Positions 1 to 4,680 of a stretch of 5,526 bases of DNA are shown piece after piece (positions within the stretch are counted from its first letter, which is position 1; the number at the start of each line of letters is the position of its first letter). The notes below the pieces were generated by a model, which did not search any database, was not told the DNA's origin, and saw only the letters and a program-made list of their open reading frames with translations. Origin of the DNA: Candidatus Omnitrophota bacterium (GTDB taxonomy: Bacteria > Omnitrophota > Gorgyraeia > B26-G9); the NCBI GenBank assembly GCA_022013205.1, contig JAKLQT010000249.1, positions 1-5,526 on the forward strand, written 5' to 3'. The position numbers and the translations under genes were made by a program.

Positions 1-135
1 AGAATTGAACGGCAAACAATTGATTATTTTAAGTCTCTCGCTGGAGAAACAGGCGTTCCTTATCAAAACTTAATTAATCTTTACCTTAGAGATTGCGCGC
101 AATCACACAGAAAACCTCAATTTAAATGGTCATAA
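1..135 (+). CDS. Ribbon-helix-helix (CopG/BrnA-type) antitoxin, 3' end only
   Basis: Frame 1 is open from the window edge to TAA at 133-135 and gives the last 44 residues of a protein whose start lies upstream. The stretch RIERQTIDYFKSLAGETGVPY followed by QNLINLYLRDCA has the pattern of a ribbon-helix-helix antitoxin: a basic strand, a helix, a G-(V/I)-PYQ turn and a second helix. The same turn (GIPYQT) is in the antitoxin at 3576-3878, so the two are probably the same broad family. Such proteins neutralise a BrnT- or RelE-type RNase toxin and repress their own operon by binding DNA as dimers. The toxin gene would be expected just upstream, outside the window. The stop codon overlaps a possible attC R'' box. 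The family call is fairly safe; the exact subfamily is not. Confidence 0.7.
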   Translation, partial: RIERQTIDYFKSLAGETGVPYQNLINLYLRDCAQSHRKPQFKWS

Positions 136-165
136 CAAAGCTAAGCTTGCAGCATTGAGCAATTT
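130..165 (+). other. Possible attC 5' half (truncated)
   Basis: TCATAAC at 130-136 resembles the R'' core box (RYYYAAC) and is followed by AAAGCTAAGCTTGCAGCA, much like the start of the attC at 352 (AACAAAGCAATCC). A short CAGCA...TGCTG pairing follows. No matching 3' arm or GTTRRRY box is found before the tandem repeat that starts at 204. I read it as an attC cut by an insertion or deletion. Evidence is limited to one half of the site. Confidence 0.35.
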
Positions 166-203
166 GCTGGTCTTCATTTGAAGGGGTAACTCAATAAACT
201 GCA

Positions 204-262
204 CTGTGCACTGGGGTCACACTGTGCACTGGGGTCAGGTCTGTGCACTGGGGTCAGGTCTG
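204..262 (+). repeat. Tandem repeat, three copies of CTGTGCACTGGGGTCA
   Basis: The 16-mer CTGTGCACTGGGGTCA occurs at 204-219, 222-237 and 241-256. Copies two and three form a perfect 19-bp tandem (CTGTGCACTGGGGTCAGGT); copy one is an 18-bp variant ending in CA. Each unit carries the palindrome GTGCAC. The array ends in GGTCTGAATTATTGACA. From memory, GGGGTCAGGTCT-like motifs lie near REP-associated tyrosine transposase (RAYT/IS200-like) elements in various bacteria, but no transposase is present here, so that link is inference. The repeat interrupts the place where the attC of the preceding cassette should finish. Confidence 0.75.
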
Positions 263-351
263 AATTATTGACAAAACTGCTATTTTTTTTCTTATTCCCC
301 TGCCCTGCTTAAAGTTTCCATCGACAAATAAAACAAAAAATAATACAATAA
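263..351. other. AT-rich spacer with no gene
   Basis: The stretch from the tandem repeat to the attC is AT-rich and holds a T8 run near 283-290. No open frame in it looks coding. Together with 136-262 and the attC, it makes up the gene-free gap from 136 to 476. It probably is the tail of the preceding damaged cassette. Confidence 0.4.
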
Positions 352-431
352 ATATAACAAAGCAATCCAGGTAATTTTATTCCGCCCCGAAACCTCGGGG
401 CTCCATAAAATACCTGATTTTTGTGTTGGAC
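352..431 (+). other. attC site (integron cassette recombination site)
   Basis: An 80-bp imperfect hairpin runs between R'' ATATAAC (352-358) and R' GTTGGAC (425-431). The left arm, AAAGCAATCCAGGTAATTTTAT, pairs with ATAAAATACCTGATTTTTGT. To align, it must leave one C and one A unpaired in the left arm, as expected for the extrahelical bases that orient attC folding. The apex is CCCCGA-AACC-TCGGGG. Integron integrases cut the bottom strand between G and TT of R', so the boundary is 425/426 and the next cassette starts there. The first 36 bp recur at 5446-5481 with three mismatches. Without the box geometry it could be taken for a terminator, but no U-tract follows the GC apex. Confidence 0.8.
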
Positions 432-440
432 ATACTTAAA

Positions 441-469
441 TTGACAAAATTATATTATTAATGTAAACT
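441..469 (+). promoter_or_regulatory. Cassette-borne sigma70-like promoter, leaderless start
   Basis: A perfect -35 TTGACA (441-446) and a -10 TAAACT (464-469) are 17 bp apart, starting 16 bp inside the cassette boundary. Transcription would begin at about 476-477, the position of the ATG. No Shine-Dalgarno precedes that ATG, so the first gene is predicted to be translated from a leaderless mRNA. Confidence 0.6.
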
Positions 470-476
470 TAATATC

Positions 477-884
477 ATGACAAAACCTGTAAAACCACAA
501 ATAAAATCATTTCTCATTGCGGATATGGTTATCCGAGAGTATGGATCAAATAAATGGAGTGCAATAGGCATATTTGATAGGATCTATGCACAAAGATTTC
601 CTTATTTACATAATTCATTAGCACTTTATGTTAAACTATCGAATGCTGAAGGAAACTATGATATTAAGGTAGAATTTTGTGATGAAAGCGATAGAAAAAT
701 ATCTATTTTTAAAGGTATTAAGTTGTCTGTACCGTCAAGATTGCACATCCCGGATTTTGGGATATATACTAGAAATCTTCAAATTCCAAAACCTGGACAA
801 TATCGTTTCAACCTTTATTTTAATGATGAATTTGTGCAAGGCATTCCTATTAAAGTCGATAAAATTGAAATAAAAAAAGGATAA
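477..884 (+). CDS. DUF6941-like protein, first gene of three-gene cassette
   Basis: This 135-aa protein has no signal peptide or membrane segment. Residues 8-45 (IKSFLIADMVIRE, then SAIGIFDRIYAQRFP) and residues 104-127 (PKPGQYRFNLYF, then a strand with GIPIKV) match my recollection of the DUF6941 family: small proteins rich in beta strands with a conserved (L/I)GIFDRI segment and a PGxYxFxL(Y/F) strand near the C-terminus. The family's function is unknown; a beta-sandwich binding or scaffold domain is a guess from the strand pattern. The start is the ATG just downstream of a good promoter, with no ribosome binding site. The next gene begins 5 nt after the stop. It is the promoter-proximal gene of a cassette bounded by attC sites at 352-431 and 1718-1797, so it probably works with the two genes that follow. 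Confidence 0.75.
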   Translation: MTKPVKPQIKSFLIADMVIREYGSNKWSAIGIFDRIYAQRFPYLHNSLALYVKLSNAEGNYDIKVEFCDESDRKISIFKGIKLSVPSRLHIPDFGIYTRNLQIPKPGQYRFNLYFNDEFVQGIPIKVDKIEIKKG

Positions 885-889
885 ATACC

Positions 890-1279
890 ATGAAACAAGC
901 ACAGAGTATTGGGTTATTAGATCCACAGTTCGAAAAAACTTATTATGAAAAGCGGCCCGTTGTGGAACAAACTTTTTGTGATTGGCAAACTCCGGGGGTA
1001 TGTATTGCTGAAGAGATTAAAGGATATCCCAAAGTGCGTTTTGTTGGTGAAAAAATGCAAGCTGATTATATGCAAACCATTGTAGTTTTAGATGATGATC
1101 CAGAAGATTTATTAGATAAAATTTTTTCTACCGAACAAAAAATGTATAAAGACTTCGAAAATCTTCGTTTTGATTTAAGAGTGAGAGTTATCTCTAAAAA
1201 TGAAAATATTGATGTCATTAAAAAAAATACTATGATTTACTATGACAGAGAAATTTTAGAGCTTTGTTCTGATGGATAA
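890..1279 (+). CDS. Unrecognised 129-aa cytosolic protein, second gene of cassette
   Basis: I do not recognise this family. It is 129 aa, acidic towards the C-terminus, with no signal peptide or hydrophobic segment. An N-terminal part (to about residue 35) includes EQTFCDWQTPGV. A mixed alpha/beta section follows, with QTIVVLDDDPEDLLDKIFSTE (residues 62-82), a helix MYKDFENLRFD, and a strand RVRVIS ending near residue 102. Conserved-looking acidic residues (DDDPED) could bind a metal or a partner, but no known catalytic motif is visible. The start has a plausible Shine-Dalgarno (AAAAAGGAT at 875-883). Its 3' end overlaps the HEPN-like gene by 8 nt, so the two are probably translationally coupled. 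That arrangement would suit a partner or antitoxin of the HEPN protein, but this is inference from gene order only. It lacks the nucleotidyltransferase (MNT) signature usual for HEPN partners. Confidence 0.8.
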   Translation: MKQAQSIGLLDPQFEKTYYEKRPVVEQTFCDWQTPGVCIAEEIKGYPKVRFVGEKMQADYMQTIVVLDDDPEDLLDKIFSTEQKMYKDFENLRFDLRVRVISKNENIDVIKKNTMIYYDREILELCSDG

Positions 1280-1712
1280 AATAGATAGCTATTTTGCACT
1301 TATAAAGCACAACGTTAATCTCCTAGATTTGTTGACCAGCAAACAACGCCCCCCACACCTTGTTCAAGAGGATTTTTCAGATTGGTGTGTAACCACAATA
1401 TTCTATATTTTATGTATTTACATGAAGGCTTTTTTTACTTTAATGGGTAAAGATGTGCAAGATCACTATACTTTACGTCAGTTAATTAATACTACCTCTG
1501 AATTATATGCTATTGCAAAATACTACCGACATATCGAAGAAGCCAGCCGTGATGCTCGTTACGAAGGAAAGAAATACAGCAAAGATTACCTCATCGATAG
1601 AATACTTCTTAAATTCGAAAAAGTAAGTGAGTGCATAGAAAAAATTCTAAGAAAACATAAAGTAAATAATATTCCTAAAATAGACATAAAATCATTGCTT
1701 GAGAGAATCTAA
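1272..1712 (+). CDS. HEPN-like helical protein, third gene of cassette
   Basis: This is a 146-aa, mostly helical protein. Three blocks match a HEPN-type pattern I know from small prokaryotic proteins: DWCVTTIFYILCIYMKAFF (37-55), DHYTLRQLI (64-72) and YYRHIEEASRDARYEGKKYS (84-103), then a last long helix (about 105-128). HEPN domains are four-helix bundles found as RNase toxins, in MNT-HEPN modules, and in CRISPR and abortive-infection effectors. The classical catalytic R-x4-6-H is not evident. H65 and R69 lie in reversed order, and R93/R96 sit in a SRDARY segment, so it may be non-catalytic or a divergent subfamily. The ATG overlaps the upstream gene by 8 nt and has no clear Shine-Dalgarno, consistent with coupled translation. 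The stop lies 5 nt before the attC R'' box, as expected for the last gene of a cassette. Confidence 0.7.
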   Translation: MDKIDSYFALIKHNVNLLDLLTSKQRPPHLVQEDFSDWCVTTIFYILCIYMKAFFTLMGKDVQDHYTLRQLINTTSELYAIAKYYRHIEEASRDARYEGKKYSKDYLIDRILLKFEKVSECIEKILRKHKVNNIPKIDIKSLLERI

Positions 1713-1717
1713 TCCTT

Positions 1718-1797
1718 GTCCAACAACTCGCTCCAGGGCAATCGCTACCCGCCGCCAAATGGCGTCGGTTCGCTCTGCCTGAGCTCAAACGTTGAGG
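1718..1797 (+). other. attC site closing the three-gene cassette
   Basis: R'' GTCCAAC (1718-1724) and R' GTTGAGG (1791-1797) enclose an 80-bp imperfect hairpin. CTCGCTCCAGGGCA on the left pairs with TGCCTGAGC on the right if a C and a G are left unpaired. The inner stem is CCGCCGCC-AAAT-GGCGTCGG. It is GC-rich, unlike the flanking AT-rich gene, and resembles the AACAACTCG...CTCA-GTT attC type of gammaproteobacterial integrons. R' departs from GTTRRRY only at its last base. Recombination would occur at 1791/1792. Confidence 0.8.
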
Positions 1798-1884
1798 CTG
1801 TAGGAAAAGCCCCTTCTTCCCTCTAAAGTTCTTTCTTCTTTCTCTAAAATTAGGTAAAATGGAATAAGACCCAACCCGAACATT
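1798..1884. other. Pyrimidine-rich spacer, no gene
   Basis: This stretch after the attC is rich in TTCTTTC runs and holds no coding-like frame (the ATG at 1859 meets a stop after two codons). It is probably the start of a cassette whose gene was displaced by the insertion that follows. Confidence 0.4.
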
Positions 1885-2060
1885 TCACGGTGCTGTCTAC
1901 TGCAACCGCAGCTGTCAACGCCACTACAGCGTTTCGCTTCTTCGGCCTCCTCAACGTACTGCACAGAGTACGCCTGCGGGCGGCCTCAGTCGCAAGCCTT
2001 GTATTGTCGCCGCCATCCGCTTCGCTACGACCCCACCATGAAATATCCGGGCTAAAAGGA
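1885..2060 (+). repeat. GC-rich foreign block upstream of the transposase
   Basis: This block is clearly richer in G+C than its neighbours and contains a perfect hairpin CGTACT-GCACAG-AGTACG (1955-1972). It ends in CACCATGAAATATCCGGGCT just before the transposase Shine-Dalgarno. It is open in frame with the transposase from an ATG at 1890, but the 59 predicted residues are Ala/Leu/Ser/Arg-rich low-complexity translation with no family resemblance. I judge it non-coding. The text around ATGAAATATCCGGGCT seems familiar to me as a dispersed sequence in some deltaproteobacterial and Beggiatoa-like genomes, but I cannot verify that here. It is either the left end of the insertion sequence or a separate repeat. 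Confidence 0.4.
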
Positions 2061-2066
2061 GCAAGG

Positions 2067-3086
2067 ATGGCTCGATACAAATCTTATTCCTACGAACAAG
2101 CAATGTTTATCCCTGTACATTTTCAAAAGCAGATATTGCCCGGCAGTTTTGAATACGCTCTAAGCTACATCGTCGACAATGAGCTTAATTTGTCGGTATT
2201 CGAAACACGCTATAAAAACGATGAGACAGGCGCTCCGGCTTATGATCCAGCAATAATGCTTAAAATCGTGCTCTACGCATATTCCCGCGGCATTACATCG
2301 TCCAGAGATATTGAAAAACTTTGCCGGGAAAACGTTATTTTCATGGCGCTCTCCGCGGATACAAAGCCGCATTTTACAACTATTGCCGAGTTTATTTCAT
2401 CGATGAAAGATCAGATCGCTCCCCTATTCCGGGATATTCTGTTTTATTGTAACGAGCTGGGATTGATTGACAAAAGCATGTTTGCCATTGACGGATGTAA
2501 GCTGAGCTCGGACGCGTCAAAGGAGTGGAGCGGGACACGGCATGATTATGAAAAGAAGATTGAAAAGCTTGAGAATACAATTCTCTATATTCTGGATAAA
2601 CACAAAACAGCAGATCAAAATGAAGACAAAGAGATGAAAAAAGATGAGAATAAACATATTGATAATATCCGCGAAAAAATAAGTAAAATAAAAGAGTTTA
2701 TAAAAAATAACGACGATAAGCACGGGCCTAAGGGAAATGTCAAAAAAAGCAATATTACGGATAACGAAAGCGCCAAGATGCCCAGTTCTCATGGAGTGAT
2801 TCAAGGGTATAACGGTGTCGCTATCGCCGAAGCAAAACATCAGATAATCGTCCATGCCGAAGCGTTTGGCCATGGTCCAGAGAAAGATTTATTAAAACCG
2901 TTAATAGAAGGCGCGAAAGAAAACTTTAAACTCATCGGCGAAAAGGAAGATATATTTAAGAAAGCAAAGTTAATCGCGGACACCGGATATTTTACTAAAG
3001 ATAATATTCAACTTATGGAGACAGAAAAAATCGATGCCTACATTCTCGATAATAAATTCAGGAAACGAGACCCGGGTTTTGCGTAA
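2067..3086 (+). pseudogene. IS1182-like DDE transposase, C-terminally truncated
   Basis: The start is the ATG at 2067, preceded by AAAGGAG at 2055-2061; the longer in-frame start at 1890 has no such site and only adds GC-rich junk. The 339-aa product has the IS1182/IS4-like layout: an N-terminal helical domain (YDPAIMLKIVLYAYSRGITSSRDIE), then the first catalytic Asp in FAIDGCKLSSDASKEWSGT, a lysine/glutamate-rich coiled-coil insertion (about residues 160-220), and the second Asp in LIADTGYFT. Full-length relatives run to roughly 450-500 aa and continue past the FRKRDPGFA motif into a Cys-containing region with the catalytic Glu. Here the frame stops right after FRKRDPGFA (3084-3086), and none of the other frames downstream restores the family sequence, so the end was deleted rather than frameshifted. 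The enzyme should be inactive. It is higher in G+C than the cassette genes, consistent with insertion from outside. Confidence 0.8.
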
Positions 3087-3144
3087 GATTATACAACCTT
3101 TGGCAAAATATCCGGTAAAAATCAGGATAAATGAGGCAAAATAG

Positions 3145-3207
3145 GTTGTTGAATGGAAAAATTCGGGCTATAATATAGCCAAAGATTACCTGAGAAGCTA
3201 CTTTTAA
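3145..3207 (+). pseudogene. Short coding-like remnant, possible 3' end of a lost gene
   Basis: After the transposase stop, one frame reads VVEWKNSGYNIAKDYLRSYF and a TAA at 3205-3207. It looks protein-like, with a helical amphipathic pattern, and ends inside or next to the degenerate attC, where a cassette gene should end. It has no start codon of its own. It could be the tail of the gene the insertion sequence landed in. It is only 20 codons, so chance is a real alternative. Confidence 0.25.
3146..3174 (+). promoter_or_regulatory. Candidate promoter over a 15-bp palindrome
   Basis: A perfect -10 TATAAT (3169-3174) lies 17 bp after TTGTTG (3146-3151). The -10 sits inside the palindrome GGCTATA-A-TATAGCC (3166-3180), which could serve as an operator. 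It would transcribe through the attC into the toxin-antitoxin pair. Competing evidence is the coding-like frame across the same bases. Low confidence. Confidence 0.25.
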
Positions 3208-3265
3208 GCAGCAGAATAACTTTAATTTAAGGCTTTTTCTACAGACTCGTAGCTTAACGTTAGCT
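3183..3265 (+). other. Probable degenerate attC upstream of the toxin-antitoxin cassette
   Basis: R' is GTTAGCT (3259-3265), close to GTTRRRY. A perfect 7-bp inverted repeat AAGCTAC (3195-3201) / GTAGCTT (3249-3255) sits just inside it, and AGATTAC at 3183-3189 matches the complement of R' at five of seven positions, giving an 83-bp site. An alternative, shorter reading uses GAATAAC (3214-3220) as R'', pairing AAC-TTAA with TTAA-GTT. Either way the next cassette would start at 3259/3260, and the toxin gene follows at the same distance as in the first cassette. Confidence 0.45.
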
Positions 3266-3276
3266 TGAAAAATTTA

Positions 3277-3306
3277 TTGACATTGTATATACTTTAAATA
3301 TATCAT
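3277..3306 (+). promoter_or_regulatory. Cassette-borne promoter of the toxin-antitoxin pair, leaderless start
   Basis: A perfect -35 TTGACA (3277-3282) is followed by a -10 of TATATC (3299-3304, 16-bp spacing) or TATCAT (3301-3306, 18 bp). Transcription would start at about 3311-3313, on or next to the ATG at 3313, and no Shine-Dalgarno is present. The inverted repeat ATATA-CTTTAA-ATATAT over the spacer and -10 could be the operator bound by the antitoxin; this is inference. Confidence 0.55.
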
Positions 3307-3312
3307 TATAGT

Positions 3313-3579
3313 ATGATTATTTGGGATGAGGATAAAGATCTAAAATTAAAACTTGAAAGAGGCGTGCCTTTTGAAGAGATATCCGAGCTAATATTAGATG
3401 GACAATTCATAGACATTTTACAGCATCCAACAAAATTAAATCAGAAAATATTTGTTATCGAATTATCTAAATATATCTATGCCGTACCATTTGTTGTAGA
3501 TAAGGATTCGAATATAGTGCTTAAAACAGCTTACGCAAGCCGAAAATTGCAGAAGAAATACAGAGGAGACATAAAGTGA
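3313..3579 (+). CDS. BrnT-like type II toxin
   Basis: This 88-aa protein opens with MIIWDEDKDLKLKLERGVPF, the D-x-x-K(x)n-K-x-x-x-RG-(V/I)-xF-E-E pattern of BrnT-like (RelE-fold) toxins. It continues with an ILDGQFIDILQHP turn, strands KIFVIEL and IYAVPFVVD, and a C-terminal NIVLKTAYASRKLQKKY. In this family a basic C-terminal segment supports ribosome-independent mRNA cleavage, and the cognate antitoxin caps it. Length is normal for the family. The toxin-first gene order and the GTGA overlap with the antitoxin (last bases of toxin, start of antitoxin) match brnTA-type operons. The start is set by the promoter at 3277. Some relatives are annotated only as DUF4258 or unnamed toxin, so I do not give the symbol brnT. 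Confidence 0.7.
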   Translation: MIIWDEDKDLKLKLERGVPFEEISELILDGQFIDILQHPTKLNQKIFVIELSKYIYAVPFVVDKDSNIVLKTAYASRKLQKKYRGDIK

Positions 3580-3878
3580 AAAAAATAAAATTAAACAAAA
3601 ATGAGAAGGCTATTGAAAAAAACATTTTGAGCTATAAGCCGATTTCGGCGAAAGAACATGGAAAAATCATAAAAATCATAAAAAAAGCTAACGAGAAAAA
3701 GAATATCAGCCTTAGAGTTAATACTCAGGATTTGAACCTTCTTAGGGTCAGAGCAGAAAAAGAAGGAATCCCCTATCAGACATTTATCTCCAGTATCTTA
3801 CATAAGTTTGTAACTGAACAATTGCTCGATCAAAAGGAAATCATCAAAAGCATTCAACTCCTTAATCAAAACAGCTAG
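3576..3878 (+). CDS. Ribbon-helix-helix antitoxin partner
   Basis: This 100-aa protein starts at GTG 3576, overlapping the toxin stop by 4 nt (GTGA). AGAGGAG at 3562-3568 is a well-placed Shine-Dalgarno. A Lys-rich N-terminal half (to about residue 42) probably wraps the toxin. Residues 43-84 form a ribbon-helix-helix DNA-binding domain: strand NISLRVN, helix DLNLLRVRAEKE, turn GIPYQT, helix FISSILHKFV. It should repress its own promoter as a dimer and neutralise the upstream toxin. The stop TAG (3876-3878) lies inside the R'' box of the next attC, so the coding end and recombination site are fused. The GIPYQT turn resembles the GVPYQN of the partial antitoxin at 1-135. Confidence 0.75.
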   Translation: MKKIKLNKNEKAIEKNILSYKPISAKEHGKIIKIIKKANEKKNISLRVNTQDLNLLRVRAEKEGIPYQTFISSILHKFVTEQLLDQKEIIKSIQLLNQNS

Positions 3879-3949
3879 CTTGGCACTACAGTTGACCGTA
3901 TCCGCCGCCGATTCGGCGTCGGCTCCGGCAACTGAGTTTTTTGTTATGT
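3873..3949 (+). other. attC site closing the toxin-antitoxin cassette
   Basis: R' is GTTATGT (3943-3949) and the R'' position is a degenerate AGCTAGC (3873-3879) that contains the antitoxin stop. The arms ACTACAGTTGACCG and CGGCAACTGAGT pair if two A's of the left arm are left out, as in a real attC. The apex is GCCGCCGATTCGGCGTCGGC. R'' does not pair well with R', so the site may be partly disabled. The hairpin could also act as a weak terminator, but its 3' T-run (3937-3942) comes after the L box, not directly after the GC stem. Confidence 0.65.
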
Positions 3950-4033
3950 AGAGAAAAAAAGAAAACAGCCTATTAGGGAAGGTAAGTAAAATATCATAAA
4001 TAGCTTTCGGCTATAAAAAAATAAGGAGTTAAT

Positions 4034-4531
4034 ATGAATAAACTTTTAGTTTGGTTTCTGGTAATAGTCAATTTATTTGTTTTTGAGGTTTCCTTATCAA
4101 CGGCACTAGCTGAAGTTGCCACAACATCTGAAAAAAAAGATGCTCAAAATATCAAATCTGTTTATAATTCTAATATCGTTGGAGTGATTGAACAAATGCT
4201 TAGAGGTATTGGAAAAGATTATTGGGAGGGAAAAGAAAAGAAAGTTGACGGGCAAATAACAATTGGTGAAAATGGATTCAACATCTATCTTGGGCAGGAT
4301 GCAATTGATAATGCTGGAAAAAGCGGTTTGTTTCTAAAAAATTTTAGTTTCACAAATCCTCTTGCTAGTGGAAATGTTAAGTTTGTTAAAGGACAGATGG
4401 TTCTTCAGGAAGTAGGTAAGGGTTTTTTTAGATTTTCTACAAAATTACTTCCAGGTATTAGGGCCGATACTGACACTCACTCTTATTCCTATAATGGGAC
4501 AGATTGGATTGAATCAGAATTATTACCCTGA
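4034..4531 (+). CDS. Secreted or periplasmic orphan protein
   Basis: This 165-aa protein begins with a Sec signal peptide: MNK, a hydrophobic run from residue 4 to about 17, then LSTALA, with the likely cut after A26 (A-L-A rule). No lipobox Cys is present, so it should be soluble in the periplasm or secreted. The mature 139 residues are unfamiliar to me: a helix with NSNIVGVIEQMLRGIGKDYW, then strands (DGQITIGENGFNIYLG, LFLKNFSF, GNVKFVKGQMVLQEV, FFRFSTKLL). It ends in HSYSYNGTDWIESELLP. A small beta-rich ligand- or surface-binding domain is a guess. AGGAG (4023-4027) gives a good ribosome binding site, unlike the other cassette-leading genes. No partner gene is adjacent, and its own attC appears damaged. 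Confidence 0.75.
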   Translation: MNKLLVWFLVIVNLFVFEVSLSTALAEVATTSEKKDAQNIKSVYNSNIVGVIEQMLRGIGKDYWEGKEKKVDGQITIGENGFNIYLGQDAIDNAGKSGLFLKNFSFTNPLASGNVKFVKGQMVLQEVGKGFFRFSTKLLPGIRADTDTHSYSYNGTDWIESELLP

Positions 4532-4661
4532 GAGATATAAGGTTAAGTTTAAAAGAATGAGGGGCAAGTCTCTACTTGACTCCATGTTCGTTCCCCATCT
4601 AACTCCCCATCTAAATTTCTCTTGCAGAACACATACAATCCAAGATAAAATAAACACATAA
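4532..4661. other. Scarred spacer with a 12-bp tandem duplication
   Basis: No gene is seen here. The unit TCCCCATCTAA occurs twice, at 4592-4602 and 4604-4614, giving a 12-bp tandem that suggests slippage or an insertion scar. A small stem GGGGCAAG...CTTGACTCC lies at about 4561-4583. ATCTAAC (4597-4603) fits an attC R'' box but no partner box or arm was found. Confidence 0.4.
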
Positions 4662-4680
4662 CAACTCAACATCTATAAGA
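4656..4680 (+). other. Possible attC 5' half joined to a gene fragment
   Basis: ACATAAC (4656-4662) is the exact complement of the R' box GTTATGT of the attC at 3873-3949, and is followed by AACTCAACATC, an L''-like arm. No right arm follows; instead a foreign reading frame begins. It is probably the left half of the secreted-protein cassette's attC, lost by deletion. Confidence 0.35.

Noticed and set aside
204..262. CRISPR array
   Set aside because: Units are contiguous 18-19 bp with no unique spacers.
368..416. Rho-independent terminator at the GC hairpin
   Set aside because: The hairpin continues into paired attC arms and no U-run follows the GC stem; attC is the better reading.
679..873. 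Plus-strand frame of 64 codons inside the DUF6941-like gene
   Set aside because: Wrong-frame shadow with no start signal.
735..926. Minus-strand frame of 63 codons
   Set aside because: Antisense shadow of the DUF6941-like gene.
1890..2066. N-terminal extension of the transposase from the ATG at 1890
   Set aside because: No Shine-Dalgarno, GC-rich low-complexity translation, and a good ribosome binding site and family-like start at 2067.
1850..2080. Minus-strand frame of 76 codons
   Set aside because: It lies over the GC-rich block, has no family pattern or ribosome binding site, and is best explained by composition.
2160..2580. Two minus-strand frames of 70 and 62 codons
   Set aside because: Antisense shadows of the transposase.
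2517..2873. Minus-strand frame of 118 codons with a hydrophobic middle
   Set aside because: Antisense shadow of the Lys/Glu-rich part of the transposase; the apparent membrane segment comes from reversed Lys codons.
4010..4033. Terminator at the ATAGC...GCTAT stem near 4001-4014
   Set aside because: The stem is only five pairs and is followed by A's on the + strand, with no good T-tract on the minus strand either.
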